44,091 bases of DNA from Clostridiales bacterium (GTDB lineage Bacteria > Bacillota > Clostridia > Lachnospirales > WQUN01). This document shows positions 16,492-25,453 of this stretch, piece by piece. The stretch is taken from positions 1 to 44,091 of the forward strand of contig JAISWZ010000119.1 in NCBI GenBank assembly GCA_031270945.1. Reading direction: 5' to 3'. The notes below the pieces were generated by a model. It ran no database searches. It was not told the DNA's origin and saw only the letters and a program-made list of their open reading frames with translations. Position numbers and translations under genes: made by a program. Position 1 is the stretch's first letter. Each line of letters opens with the position of its first letter.

Positions 16492-17388
16492 ATGAAAGCG
16501 TTCGTTACAGGAGGGACCGGATTCATCGGCTCCTACATCGTGAAAGGCTTGGTAGAAAAGGGGCATAGCGTAGTCATTTACGCCCGAAACCCCGAGAAGG
16601 TTTCCGGCTTTCTAAACAACGACAGCATAAGCTTTGTCCAGGGCACCATGGCAGACACCAAAAACTTTGCCGAAGGCGTCAAGGGCTGTGACGCGGTTAT
16701 ACATGTAGCCCTGGCGTGGGGAAACACCCCTCATGAAATGCTTGAAAATGAAACCCTCCCCTCTGTCAGGCTCTTTGAGGCAGCAGCGGAAGCGGGAGTA
16801 GGAAAGATCATATACACTTCTTCAATAGCGGCGTTTGGCACAGCGCCAAACACAGATTCAGGGTTCGTCAAGCCCTATGACAACTACGGCGCCACAAAGG
16901 CCGCCGCAGAAGCTTACTTGATGGCGGTAGGCGGCAACCGCAAGACAAAGGTGAATGTTGTGCGCCCTGGCTACACATTCGGCAATCCTGTTGTGGAAGG
17001 CGCATTTATGTACACTGATCTCAAGATTAAGAATATGGTCAAAAAGGCCCTTGCCGGAGAATCCATGGAGTTTGACAAGAATGACGGAACCCAGTTCATT
17101 TGGGCCGGGGATCTGGCGAAAATCTTCATAGCCTTGGCTGAGTCGGATCTGGATAGAGGCTACTACACAGGAGTAAGCGCCGAATTCAGGGAATGGGGCC
17201 AAGTGGCGCAAATGGCTGTGGATGTGACAGGATCAAAGAGCCAAGTGATATTTCATGACACAGGCCGGAAAGCCCCAGAAGGGCTCCCGATAGACGTTTC
17301 GCAGATAAAGGAGGCGTTTGGCTTCTCTTTCTCAGCGGACGCGCATATGGTCGACCATTTGAAGTATTTGGCAGAGCTGTATAGGTAG
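16492..17388 (+). CDS. NAD(P)-dependent epimerase/dehydratase (extended SDR)
   Basis: 298 residues. The Rossmann motif GGTGFIG is at residues 7-13, SSIAAFG supplies the catalytic serine region, and YGATK is the YxxxK motif. These place it in the extended short-chain dehydrogenase family, which acts on nucleotide sugars or other hydroxy compounds. ATG 16492 follows AAAGGGG. It lies after the sugar importer across a repeat array, so it may process the imported sugar, but that is inference. A convergent terminator follows at 17560. Confidence 0.88.
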   Translation: MKAFVTGGTGFIGSYIVKGLVEKGHSVVIYARNPEKVSGFLNNDSISFVQGTMADTKNFAEGVKGCDAVIHVALAWGNTPHEMLENETLPSVRLFEAAAEAGVGKIIYTSSIAAFGTAPNTDSGFVKPYDNYGATKAAAEAYLMAVGGNRKTKVNVVRPGYTFGNPVVEGAFMYTDLKIKNMVKKALAGESMEFDKNDGTQFIWAGDLAKIFIALAESDLDRGYYTGVSAEFREWGQVAQMAVDVTGSKSQVIFHDTGRKAPEGLPIDVSQIKEAFGFSFSADAHMVDHLKYLAELYR

Positions 17389-17559
17389 TGGAGTAGGGGA
17401 GGGTAGCGGTTTGCATCAAAAAACGCGAACCCTAGAAAAGGGCCAAAAGGTTAAAAAGACCAGAAGGATGTAAGCCAAAGCACGCAAAAAGACCCAAAAG
17501 ACCCAAAAGGCCAAAAGCCAAGCAAATTCTTAAAATAGGCATAAAGTGAGCATGAAAAC

Positions 17560-17587
17560 AAAGGGGAGCGGCTTGTCGCTCCCCTTT
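17560..17587. terminator. Bidirectional terminator hairpin between convergent genes
   Basis: AAAGGGGAGCG and CGCTCCCCTTT around a GCTTGT loop, exact 11-bp arms. It lies between the plus-strand epimerase and the minus-strand tiny HTH-like gene, and the minus-strand read continues into TGTTTTC. Confidence 0.7.
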
Positions 17588-17680
17588 GAATTGGCTTTGC
17601 ATAACACAACCACTCGTACGCAAGGCATATCCGCCAAACAGGCTTTTCCGGATACTTGAAATTTCAGATCGCGTAAGCCT

Positions 17681-17866
17681 CTAGCTCTTTTCCAAAAGCT
17701 CCTTTATCCTCAACGTGGATCTCATCGAAAACCCTGTTATCTCCGCGATCTCTTCAATTGGGTAATCCTTCTTGAAAAGCTTGAGAGCGAAATCGGCTTT
17801 CCTTGTGGGATCCGATGAGGGCTTTGCCCATTCGGCAATGTCTGCTTGCTTTGAAGTGTTATCCAT
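17681..17866 (-). CDS. Tiny HTH-like protein, copy 2
   Basis: 61 residues starting MDNTSKQADIAEWAK. It shares KADFAL, LFKK, and the whole of IAEITGFSMRSTLRIKELL with the protein at 10861-11061. The ribosome binding site GAGAGGAG and the spacing to ATG are also alike, so selection has kept both gene and leader. It has no membrane segment, and the helix-turn-helix-like C-terminus suggests nucleic acid binding. A terminator hairpin follows at 17560-17587. Confidence 0.68.
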   Translation of the reverse strand: MDNTSKQADIAEWAKPSSDPTRKADFALKLFKKDYPIEEIAEITGFSMRSTLRIKELLEKS

Positions 17867-18027
17867 GCATGAACTCCTCTCATGGTGCCATAATTTTTAG
17901 AGCTTGCGGTTTGATGATCTAGGCGCTGGATTTCTGGCTTAAACTTCTGGCTTTGTTTTCTGGCTATATGTAGGGCGCGGCTGCGCCTAGTAATCTCAAT
18001 ATTTCATGAAAAACGCCTGGCGACCAA

Positions 18028-18126
18028 GAGCATATCCCAAAATTAATCTTAGGGCTTGCGAAAGTCACGCGTTAAAGCATCGCGATGACTTTCGCCGCGC
18101 CACTTGCAGAATTTTGGGATATGCAC
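18028..18126 (-). repeat. PR1 palindromic repeat, complete copy (B to A on the plus strand)
   Basis: Ends GAGCATATCCCAAAATTAAT and GGGATATGCAC. The stem is GCGAAAGTCA/TGACTTTCGC, with a CGCG/CGCG inner stem around TTAAAGCAT. It matches the reverse complement of 43206-43304 with only two differences by eye over about 100 bases. TAA follows it; CAA precedes it. Confidence 0.9.
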
Positions 18127-18129
18127 TAA

Positions 18130-18157
18130 GCAAAGGGCGGAGCAGTCCGCCCTTTGC
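18130..18157 (-). terminator. Hairpin downstream of the M23 gene
   Basis: GCAAAGGGCGGA and TCCGCCCTTTGC around a GCAG loop, exact 12-bp arms, 159 bp after the M23 peptidase stop on the minus strand. There is no long T tract. Confidence 0.6.
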
Positions 18158-18188
18158 GTTGGCGCGAAGCTCTAAAATATATTTTAAG

Positions 18189-18247
18189 GATTCTGCGGCA
18201 AGAACTCCATCAAGGCCATAAAACCAATTGGCCATTACAGCAGAATC
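18189..18247. repeat. PR3 dispersed repeat, copy 1
   Basis: Bounded by GATTCTGC (18189-18196) and its complement GCAGAATC (18240-18247). The inside contains GCAAGAACTCCAT and TAAAACCAATTG, shared with 36148-36261. Confidence 0.55.
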
Positions 18248-18315
18248 ACTTTTAAGCGTTAACGATTCGCGGCAAGCTTTAAATACGCCTTGGCCGCGCC
18301 TCTTGGCGTCTAGTA

Positions 18316-19503
18316 TTAGTAATTCAAGTACGCCTTCGGGTTTGTCGTGGATCCGTTTATCCTCACCTCGAAATGGCAGTGAGGGCCTGTTGAGTTGCCG
18401 GTGGATCCGGCGCGGGAAACGGTTTCGCCCTTGTTTACGATGGCGCCAATGGAGGCGACCAGCTTGGAGTTATGGGCGTACAATGTGGTAATGCCGTTGC
18501 CGTGATCGATAATGATGGTGTTGCCGTATCCGCCTTTCCAGCCAGAATAGATTACCACGCCAGCGTCAGCTGCCACGACGGAAGTTCCTGTTGGAGCGGG
18601 GATGTCGATCCCCGTATGGAACTCTGACTTGCCGTTGACCGGGTTTCTGCGGGCTCTGTAGACATCGCTGATGTTGTACCTGCCTGGGACAGGCCAAAGC
18701 ATCTTTCCTGTATAGGGCGAGACGTTCTTTGTCAGGGAGGCGTAGCTGTTGCTGGCAGCGGCGGCCGCAGCCTTTCGCTTGGCTTCAGCGGCGGCGTTAG
18801 CCGCAATGATAAGGTCTTGCACCTCTTTTTCGGCTTTGGCCAAAGAGTCCAGCTTTTCTTGGTAAGTTTTCTCATCGGCGTCCAGCTTGTCGTAGAGCGC
18901 CTGCTTTTCGGCCATTACGGCTTCAAGCTCTGTCTGCTGGCGCTGCTGCTCAAGAAGAAGAAGCTCTATGTTGGATTTCTGCTTTTCCACCTCTTCGGTT
19001 TTCTCCGCTATGGTGGCCTCGGTGGCTTCAAGCTTGCTCACTAGGGTTTTGTCATTGATAACGATGCGGTTTATGTACTCAACCCTGTTGACAAAGTCAG
19101 CGAAATCCGTCGCCTCGAAGAGGACGTCGAAATAGTTGATGCTTCCGTTCATGTACATGTAGCGCATTCTTTCCTTCAGTGTTTCATACTGCTCCTGGCG
19201 CTGCTGCCTGGCTTCCGCCAGCTCCGCCTCAACTGAGGCAAGGCGGGCGTTCGTTTTGTCAAGCCTGTCTATTGTCGCTATAAGGTTGCCCGAGACCTCT
19301 GTGAGAAGAGCGTCCGCTTCCTCCATTTCGGCCTCGGTTTGGGATTTTTTTGCTTGGGTGCCTCCAAGGGCCTCCTGCGCGTCTTTTTGCTCCTGTTGGA
19401 TAGTTGATTGCTTGTCCTTTAAGTCAGACACAGAAGAAGACGCTTGAACCGTCACAGAGAGAAGCGACATTGCCGCAATGACGGCTGCGATTCTATTAGG
19501 CAT
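18316..19503 (-). CDS. M23 metallopeptidase with N-terminal coiled coil (EnvC-like)
   Basis: 395 residues. A signal peptide is followed by a long coiled coil (about 30-235) and a C-terminal LytM/M23 domain. The zinc ligands are intact: FHTGIDIP (His and Asp), and HCHFE near the end. It cleaves peptidoglycan cross-bridges outside the membrane. ftsE and ftsX lie directly upstream in the same direction, so FtsEX probably controls it through the coiled coil, as for EnvC or PcsB. ATG 19503 is preferred because AAAGGA lies 9 bases upstream; ATG 19510-19512 follows that site without spacing. Confidence 0.92.
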   Translation of the reverse strand: MPNRIAAVIAAMSLLSVTVQASSSVSDLKDKQSTIQQEQKDAQEALGGTQAKKSQTEAEMEEADALLTEVSGNLIATIDRLDKTNARLASVEAELAEARQQRQEQYETLKERMRYMYMNGSINYFDVLFEATDFADFVNRVEYINRIVINDKTLVSKLEATEATIAEKTEEVEKQKSNIELLLLEQQRQQTELEAVMAEKQALYDKLDADEKTYQEKLDSLAKAEKEVQDLIIAANAAAEAKRKAAAAAASNSYASLTKNVSPYTGKMLWPVPGRYNISDVYRARRNPVNGKSEFHTGIDIPAPTGTSVVAADAGVVIYSGWKGGYGNTIIIDHGNGITTLYAHNSKLVASIGAIVNKGETVSRAGSTGNSTGPHCHFEVRINGSTTNPKAYLNY

Positions 19504-19527
19504 TTGGTTCATTCCTTTCTGGATCCG

Positions 19528-20430
19528 CTAGACATTCAAGTGGCGGCGTATGGAAGCTATGCTCCCAAGGACGCCCATGGCTACGCCCATGATCATCAGC
19601 AAGGGAAGAAGCGCGGCCAATACGTAAGAGCGGGCGCGAAAGTCGATGTCCATCAAGGGAACGCTGGATTGGATTAGGCTTATGGCGGGAGAGTAGATGG
19701 CGTAAATGAGGGATGTCGGCAAAATGGCGCCAAGAAGGCCCAGTATCATTCCTTCGATGATGAATGGCTGGCGGATGAACGAATCAGTCGCTCCAATGTA
19801 CTTCATGATGTTGATTTCAGTTTTTCTGGTGTTTACCGCTATCCTGATGGTGTTAAAGATTATGACAATGGATATGATAGCCAAGCCCGCGATTATCACA
19901 AGGCATATGGCGCGAAGGACGTTGTTTACTGTAACCAGAGCGTTGACGGCATCCTTGCCATGCTTGACCTCGTCGATCCCGTAGTCCCTGAGCAATGAAA
20001 GCTCGCTTACTGCGTAGTCCCAGTAGTCAATGCTGTCAAGCTCCAAAACGAAGGATCTAGGCAAAGGATTGTCGTTGTCAAGCCCGCTCAGTATGTGGCT
20101 TTGGTCGCCTAGGTCTTCCCTGAACTTGTCAAGCGCCTCTTCAGATGAAACGTAAGTGACTCCTGTCACGTGCGGAACAGACTCGATTTTTTTTCTTAGG
20201 GACTCAACCTGCTCAGGCGCGCATTCCTGCGACACATAGACGGTTATGCTCATTGCGCTTTCCATTTGGGTAAGCATGTAGTCAATGTTTGCGGCTAGGC
20301 AGTAAGTGACTGAAACAATGAACAGGCAAGCGGCAAGCGTGATTACCGACGCTGCGGTCATCAGCTGGTTCTTGGCTATGCTGCGGATCGCTTCCTCAAC
20401 AGCGTAGCGGGCATTCCTAAAACTCATCAC
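19528..20430 (-). CDS. ftsX: Cell division ABC transporter permease FtsX
   Basis: 300 residues. The first membrane segment (about 22-45) is followed by a large extracellular loop (about 50-165) and three further membrane segments, the FtsX layout. The conserved [14 protein letters not shown] region precedes the third segment. FtsX passes conformational signals from FtsE ATP hydrolysis to a cell-wall hydrolase outside, here the M23 protein just downstream. The start ATG at 20430 (or the next codon) overlaps the end of ftsE by 14 bases, so the two are coupled. Confidence 0.95.
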   Translation of the reverse strand: MMSFRNARYAVEEAIRSIAKNQLMTAASVITLAACLFIVSVTYCLAANIDYMLTQMESAMSITVYVSQECAPEQVESLRKKIESVPHVTGVTYVSSEEALDKFREDLGDQSHILSGLDNDNPLPRSFVLELDSIDYWDYAVSELSLLRDYGIDEVKHGKDAVNALVTVNNVLRAICLVIIAGLAIISIVIIFNTIRIAVNTRKTEINIMKYIGATDSFIRQPFIIEGMILGLLGAILPTSLIYAIYSPAISLIQSSVPLMDIDFRARSYVLAALLPLLMIMGVAMGVLGSIASIRRHLNV

Positions 20431-21103
20431 TATATCCGCCCTTTTCCACGTCTCTGAGTATTGCCCCGTTTTTAAGGGTTACAACCCGTTTCTTCATGCT
20501 GTCGACTATCTCTTTGGCGTGCGTGGCAACAACTACCGTCGTGCCTCTGTTGTTGATGTCTTCCAGCAGGCAAACTATGTCCCAAGCTGTATCTGGATCG
20601 AGGTTTCCTGTAGGCTCGTCCGCCAAAAGCAATGGCGGCTTGTTCACTATGGCGCGAGCGAGCGCTGTTCTCTGCTGCTCTCCGCCTGAAAGCTGGTTGG
20701 GGTAAGCCTTCGCTTTTCTGGCAAGACCCACCCAAGCCAGAACGCTAGGGACGCTTCTTCTTATTTCCCGATTGGACGCTCCCACAATTTGCATTGCGAA
20801 AGCCACGTTCTCATAGACGGTCTTGTTGGGAAGCAATCTGAAATCCTGGAAGACCACTCCCATTTTCCGCCTGTAGAAAGGCATCTGGGCTCTTGTCAGG
20901 GTTGCCAGATCAATGCCGTTTACTGACAGCTTGCCCTCTGTAGGCTCAATCTCCTTGAGAAGAAGCTTGACAAGAGTCGTTTTCCCAGATCCGCTTGAGC
21001 CAACGACAAAGATGAACTCGCCATCAAGAATATTGAGCGAAAGGCGCTCCACGCCTTTTGCGCCATTGTCATATATTTTTGTCACGTTTTCGGCATTGAT
21101 CAT
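20417..21103 (-). CDS. ftsE: Cell division ATP-binding protein FtsE
   Basis: 228 residues, a complete ABC ATPase: Walker [10 protein letters not shown] (about 36-44), Q-loop VFQDFRLLP, signature LSGGEQQR and Walker [13 protein letters not shown]. The start ATG 21103 is preceded by AAGGAGA. A TATAAT box on the minus strand at 21196-21201 could be its promoter, but no clear -35 box matches it. It is the first gene of ftsE-ftsX-M23. Confidence 0.96.
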   Translation of the reverse strand: MINAENVTKIYDNGAKGVERLSLNILDGEFIFVVGSSGSGKTTLVKLLLKEIEPTEGKLSVNGIDLATLTRAQMPFYRRKMGVVFQDFRLLPNKTVYENVAFAMQIVGASNREIRRSVPSVLAWVGLARKAKAYPNQLSGGEQQRTALARAIVNKPPLLLADEPTGNLDPDTAWDIVCLLEDINNRGTTVVVATHAKEIVDSMKKRVVTLKNGAILRDVEKGGYSDEF

Positions 21104-21811
21104 AAATGTCTCCTTGGGGCGGGAACCTGTCCCCTGCGGGCTTTCTCCCGGGAAAGCTGCGCAAATATTAAGAATGTGTTAAGAAGATAAAATTCATTAT
21201 ACACCGATCAAACCCGTTTGATATAGGCTCGAGAAATTTAATGCTGCATATTTATTGCAAATTTGTTAAGCATTGCAAAGATGCTGAATATATGGGCTTC
21301 TCTCAAAGGCAAGGGCGCAAATGACATATCGTGTCAGAACTTCATTCATTCTAACCTTTTTCGCGACGAAAATCAAGGTAGATTTGAAGGGAAAACTGGG
21401 GCAAATGTACAGCGGAGCCTGCAAATTTTTTGTTTTGCTTAAAGAAATGCCGGATTTATGGGATTCGCGTGATTTGTAAGATTGTGGGCACCCCTTGTTT
21501 GCTGGACAAAACGGGCGTTAGGCAAATGGTGGAACCGGTTTCTTGGCGAAAGCTTGCGCAACATTATAAGAAATGTTGATTTTATGGGATTTATCCAGAC
21601 TAGCGAATGCTTGGAAGCGGCTAAGGGCGCAGCGTACGGCGCGCGCGTACGGCTAGGCTGGGGCTTAACCCCGAAAACCAAAAACCCCCAAAACCCCAAC
21701 CCCAAACCCCACCCCCCAAAACCCCGAAAGGCCCTGGCGGGTGCCGCCAGGGCCTTTCGGGGTTGGTTTTTTGATTTTGCTTTTTTTATTTTTTTATTTT
21801 ATTTTTTTTAA
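21104..21811. other. Intergenic region with ftsE leader and a large terminator
   Basis: It contains the likely ftsE leader (TATAAT on the minus strand at 21196-21201) and a C/A-rich block at 21665-21720, then a 21-bp perfect hairpin at 21720-21764. No gene supported. Confidence 0.6.
21720..21764. terminator. Strong bidirectional terminator after the nucleoside transport operon
   Basis: Arms of 21 bases, beginning AACCCCGAAAGGCCCTGG, exactly complementary around GTG. T-rich sequence follows on the plus strand and TTTT on the minus strand. It lies 48 bp past the last permease gene and separates that operon from ftsE. Confidence 0.85.
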
Positions 21812-22750
21812 TCACAACGGCTTCTTCGAAGCGCCGCGCCTCTTTTTGGCGTTCTTGATCCTGACGCTATACAATATCAGGCCAATGACTGTCGCGACAT
21901 AGGGGATGATGCCAACCAGCTCAGCGGGAAGGCTGAACATCTGCAACGCGTTGGCCATGGCGTCGGCGAAGCCGAAGACAAGGGAGGCTGCGGAGGTGGC
22001 CAATACTCCGCCTTGGCCCATGGCTTCTGCGGCCAGGGCGATCCAGCCTCTGCCTGAGGTCATGTTTCTCGAAAAGTTGGGAAGGTATGCCATGGACATG
22101 TACGCGCCGCCAAGGCTTGCGATCAGTCCGCTCAAGGCCAGGGACAGATACTGGATCTTCTTGGCGCTTACGCCCACGGATTGCGCGGCGCTGGAGTTTT
22201 CGCCAACGGCGCGGATCTTGAGGCCAAGAGGGGTGCTTTTAAGCATGAAGTAAACAGCGAAGACTGTGGCCGCTGCGATGTATGTAAGCGCGTTATGACC
22301 GGATATTATTGCGCCAAGCACGGGGATCTTGTCAATGAGCGGGATTGTGACGCTAGGAAGGACTTTGCTTGCAAGGGAAACTGAGGTGCCCTTGTCGCCT
22401 GTCAAGAGGTACAGTATGAATATGGATCCGCCGTCGGCGAAGAGGTTTATGGCAACCCCGCCCAGGATGACATCTGTCTTTAGCTCCAGGGTGAAGTAGG
22501 CTAGGGTCAAAGACAGCAAAACCCCGGCGGCCATGGCGCCTAGAAGCCCGATCCACGCGCTCTGGGTCAGGGCGCTTACAATTGTCCCAGCCAGCGCGGA
22601 GAAGAGCATAGTGCCCTCCATGCTGATGTTCATGATTCCGGCTTTGTCTGTTATAAGAGCGGCTATGGCCGCGAAGATGATAGGAGTGGTTACTCTGAGG
22701 ACAGAAAACCAAAAGCTAGGGTTTAGAAGCATGTCAACAAGGCTAGGCAT
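21812..22750 (-). CDS. Nucleoside-type ABC transporter permease (second subunit)
   Basis: 312 residues with about eight to nine membrane segments, of the branched BMP-associated permease class (YufQ/NupQ type), with GIMNISMEGTMLF near the N-terminus and ILGGVAINLFADG in the middle. Its start overlaps the end of the preceding permease gene by 8 bases. With the upstream ATPase and lipoprotein it makes an importer for purine or other nucleosides, consistent with the nucleoside hydrolase in the same block. A strong terminator follows. Confidence 0.9.
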   Translation of the reverse strand: MPSLVDMLLNPSFWFSVLRVTTPIIFAAIAALITDKAGIMNISMEGTMLFSALAGTIVSALTQSAWIGLLGAMAAGVLLSLTLAYFTLELKTDVILGGVAINLFADGGSIFILYLLTGDKGTSVSLASKVLPSVTIPLIDKIPVLGAIISGHNALTYIAAATVFAVYFMLKSTPLGLKIRAVGENSSAAQSVGVSAKKIQYLSLALSGLIASLGGAYMSMAYLPNFSRNMTSGRGWIALAAEAMGQGGVLATSAASLVFGFADAMANALQMFSLPAELVGIIPYVATVIGLILYSVRIKNAKKRRGASKKPL

Positions 22751-23801
22751 TGGCGTTCTCCCCCTTGAGCTTGCTTAAAAGAGAGCGCTCCCGCAGGCCT
22801 TTAAGGAGCGCTTGGGAAGAAATGAGAAGGATTATGGCGGCTTGAACCAGCGCAACCATTTCCGCAGGAACATCGCTGAGCCTGGCCATCATGTCCGCGC
22901 CATTTCTTATGTAGGCGATAAACAGAGCGGCAAATGGGACGACGGCGGGATTGGATTTGGCCAAGAGAGCGATGAGGGCGCCGTCTAGCCCGTAACCAGG
23001 AAGAGAAGTCCATTGGAACTTGCTGTACATGCCAAGAACCTCCACTGATCCGCCTATTCCAGCCAAAGCGCCAGAGATGGCGTGAGCCAGGAACATGATG
23101 GAGGCCACACCCATTCCGCTGTATTCCGCGAAATGCTTGTTTGACCCCAGCATCCTGAGCTCGTAGCCCCACTTTGTCCGGTTCAGGAACAAATATAAGA
23201 AGACGCAGCAGGCGATGGCTATGATGGCGCCAGCGTGAACCCTTGTTCCTGGGATGATTCTGGCTAGCTTGGCTGTGGCTTGGAAAGGCTCGGTTACTAT
23301 GGTGTAAGAGGATACGTCCCTGAACTTGTTGTTTAGCAAGAACATGCAGATCCCGTAGAGTATGCTGTTCATCATAAGCGAGACGACAAGGGTGCTGGCG
23401 CCCCATTTGTAGTTTATGGCGCAGGGGATAAGGCCCAGCAAAGCGCCCAAAAGCCCTCCGGCTAATATCAAGACAAATGGATGCAGCCCGGGAGGCATAT
23501 AGGTTGTAGCCCCCAGCATTCCTGACAGCAATCCGCTTGAGAAGAAAAGGCCCTCAGCGCCAAGGTTGAAAAGGTTTGACTTGAAAAGGATTGAATAGTA
23601 AAGCCCGGTGAACACGAGAGGAATTGCCATCTCTATGATGTTGCCGATGTGGCTGGCGCTGTCCAGGGGGCCTATTATAAAGTACCTGAGGGCTGCCAAG
23701 GGCTCCTTGCTGGAGAGGGCTATTATGGCAAAGGCCAGGGCAAGGGAGATGGCTATGGAAAGAAGGGTCCTGGCAAATTCAAAGCTCTTGTCCTGTCTCA
23801 A
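22743..23801 (-). CDS. Nucleoside-type ABC transporter permease (first subunit)
   Basis: 352 residues, hydrophobic, of the YufP/NupP class. NLFNLGAEGLFFSSG matches the conserved N-terminal motif and GYGLDGALIALLAKS a later one. Its start overlaps the ATPase stop by four bases and its end overlaps the next permease by eight, so the three are translationally coupled. Confidence 0.9.
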   Translation of the reverse strand: MRQDKSFEFARTLLSIAISLALAFAIIALSSKEPLAALRYFIIGPLDSASHIGNIIEMAIPLVFTGLYYSILFKSNLFNLGAEGLFFSSGLLSGMLGATTYMPPGLHPFVLILAGGLLGALLGLIPCAINYKWGASTLVVSLMMNSILYGICMFLLNNKFRDVSSYTIVTEPFQATAKLARIIPGTRVHAGAIIAIACCVFLYLFLNRTKWGYELRMLGSNKHFAEYSGMGVASIMFLAHAISGALAGIGGSVEVLGMYSKFQWTSLPGYGLDGALIALLAKSNPAVVPFAALFIAYIRNGADMMARLSDVPAEMVALVQAAIILLISSQALLKGLRERSLLSKLKGENANA

Positions 23802-25324
23802 GATATCCCCTCCTGTTTCTTCAATCCAAGCATGTAGAGCCCCAGCTCCTCTTCGCTGACTTGGGACGGATCCTCGAAATAGGCTGATATCTGCCCATTA
23901 AACATTATGGCTAGGTGATCCGAAAGCTCCATGACCTCGTTGAGATCTGCCGAAACCAGAAGAATGGCGGTTCCGTTTTTCCTAAGCTCAAGCAGCTTGT
24001 GATGGATAAGCTCGGCCGATCCTACGTCAACGCCTCTGGTGGGCTGGTCGGCCACCAAGAGCTTTGGCGAGGTTGAGCACTCCCTGGCTACAACAACCTT
24101 TTGCATGTTTCCGCCAGAGAGCATGCTGACTTTCTGATCCGCGCTTGAGCACAGGATTCGGTAGAGACCTACAAGGCTTTCTGAAAGCGCTGATATCTTT
24201 TTCTTTCGAAGAATCCCCTTGGAGCAAACCTCGGGCGATTTTAGCCTAATCGAGATCAGGTTGTCGGAAATGCTTGCGTCGCCAGCGGTTCCTTGCTTCA
24301 TCCTGTCCTCTGGGATGTACCCTGTTTCAAGCTGGCGTACGCCCTGAAGCTTCCCGGTTGCGGGCTTTCCGCATATCCGGATTTCTCCGCTAGCAATTGG
24401 GATCTCGCCCATAACCGCTCTTGCGAGCTCGTTTTGGCCGTTGCCGTCCACACCCGCTATTCCCAGGATCCTGCCGCCAGGAACGCTAAGTGACACATTT
24501 GACACTTTTGTCTTGCCGTCTTCGTTTTTTAAGAAGAGCCTGTTTATCTCAAGGATCGCGTCTCCGGGAGGAATGTTGTCTTTGTCATATTTAAGCGCTA
24601 CGTCCCTTCCGACCATGAGCCTTGAGATCTCCTGCTCGCTGACATCTGAAACCTGGAAGACTCCCATGTTCCTGCCGCCGCGCAATATGGTGATGCGGTT
24701 GCATATTGCCTTGACCTCTTTTAGCTTGTGCGAGATGAACACGATAGTTATGCCGGACTCTCTTAGCTTGAAAAGCTGGGAGAAAAGCTCCGCTGTTTCC
24801 TGGGGAGTAAGGACAGCTGTCGGCTCATCCAGGATCAGGATCTTTGCGCCACGGTATAGCGCTTTTATGATCTCGACCTTTTGCTTCATGCCAACAGACA
24901 GATCCTCAACCCGCTTGTTCGGATCCAGGGAAAAGTTGTACTTTGCGGAAAGGTCAGCCGTTTCCTGCGCGGCTTTCTTCCAGTCCACGCTCAGCCCCTT
25001 CCTGGGCGCGGCACCCAGGATGACGTTTTGCGCAATGGTGAAGGAAGGCACCAGCATGAAATGCTGGTGCACCATTCCCAGACCCTTGCTAATCGCGTCC
25101 TGGGGGGAAGAGGGAGAAAAGGGCGCCCCGTTAAGCCTAAGCTCGCCTTCGCTAGGCTTTTCCATGCCAAACAGGATTTTCATCAAAGTTGACTTGCCCG
25201 CGCCGTTCTCTCCCGCCAAGGCGTGGATTTCGCCCTTTTGCAAGGAAAAGTTGACGCTGCGGTTGGCGGCCATCCCGTTAGGGTACACTTTTGAAATGTT
25301 TCTTGCCTCCAGCAAGGGTTCCAT
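23798..25324 (-). CDS. Nucleoside-type ABC transporter ATPase (two ABC domains)
   Basis: 508 residues carrying two ABC cassettes. The first has Walker A GENGAGKSTLM and LSVGMKQKVEI. The second has the usual altered Walker A (GVDGNGQNELAR) and signature LSGGNMQKVVVARE. This is typical of YufO/RbsA-type ATPases, where the second site is degenerate. It energises the two permeases that follow. ATG 25324 is preceded by AGGGGG. The 129-bp spacer upstream is T-rich on the plus strand and holds no other signal. Confidence 0.93.
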   Translation of the reverse strand: MEPLLEARNISKVYPNGMAANRSVNFSLQKGEIHALAGENGAGKSTLMKILFGMEKPSEGELRLNGAPFSPSSPQDAISKGLGMVHQHFMLVPSFTIAQNVILGAAPRKGLSVDWKKAAQETADLSAKYNFSLDPNKRVEDLSVGMKQKVEIIKALYRGAKILILDEPTAVLTPQETAELFSQLFKLRESGITIVFISHKLKEVKAICNRITILRGGRNMGVFQVSDVSEQEISRLMVGRDVALKYDKDNIPPGDAILEINRLFLKNEDGKTKVSNVSLSVPGGRILGIAGVDGNGQNELARAVMGEIPIASGEIRICGKPATGKLQGVRQLETGYIPEDRMKQGTAGDASISDNLISIRLKSPEVCSKGILRKKKISALSESLVGLYRILCSSADQKVSMLSGGNMQKVVVARECSTSPKLLVADQPTRGVDVGSAELIHHKLLELRKNGTAILLVSADLNEVMELSDHLAIMFNGQISAYFEDPSQVSEEELGLYMLGLKKQEGIS

Positions 25325-25453
25325 GCCAAACCCCCTTTTGCATCGGCTTGCACGAAAATGCAGTTATTTAAGTTTTTTATTTTTGATTTTATTTTTATAT
25401 TATTTTTATTTTTATATTATTTTTATTTTTTATTTTTTTGATTTTCTTATTTC

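Larger units (their letters stand above)
17867..18315. other. Intergenic region with PR1, a terminator hairpin and PR3
   Basis: No gene supported. In order it holds a PR1 copy (18028-18126), a hairpin (18130-18157) and a PR3 unit (18189-18247). Confidence 0.6.

Noticed and set aside
16240-16566. Minus-strand frame with a repeated ILNWVCLFC pattern
   Set aside because: It arises because the 45-bp tandem repeat is divisible by three; there is no start signal.
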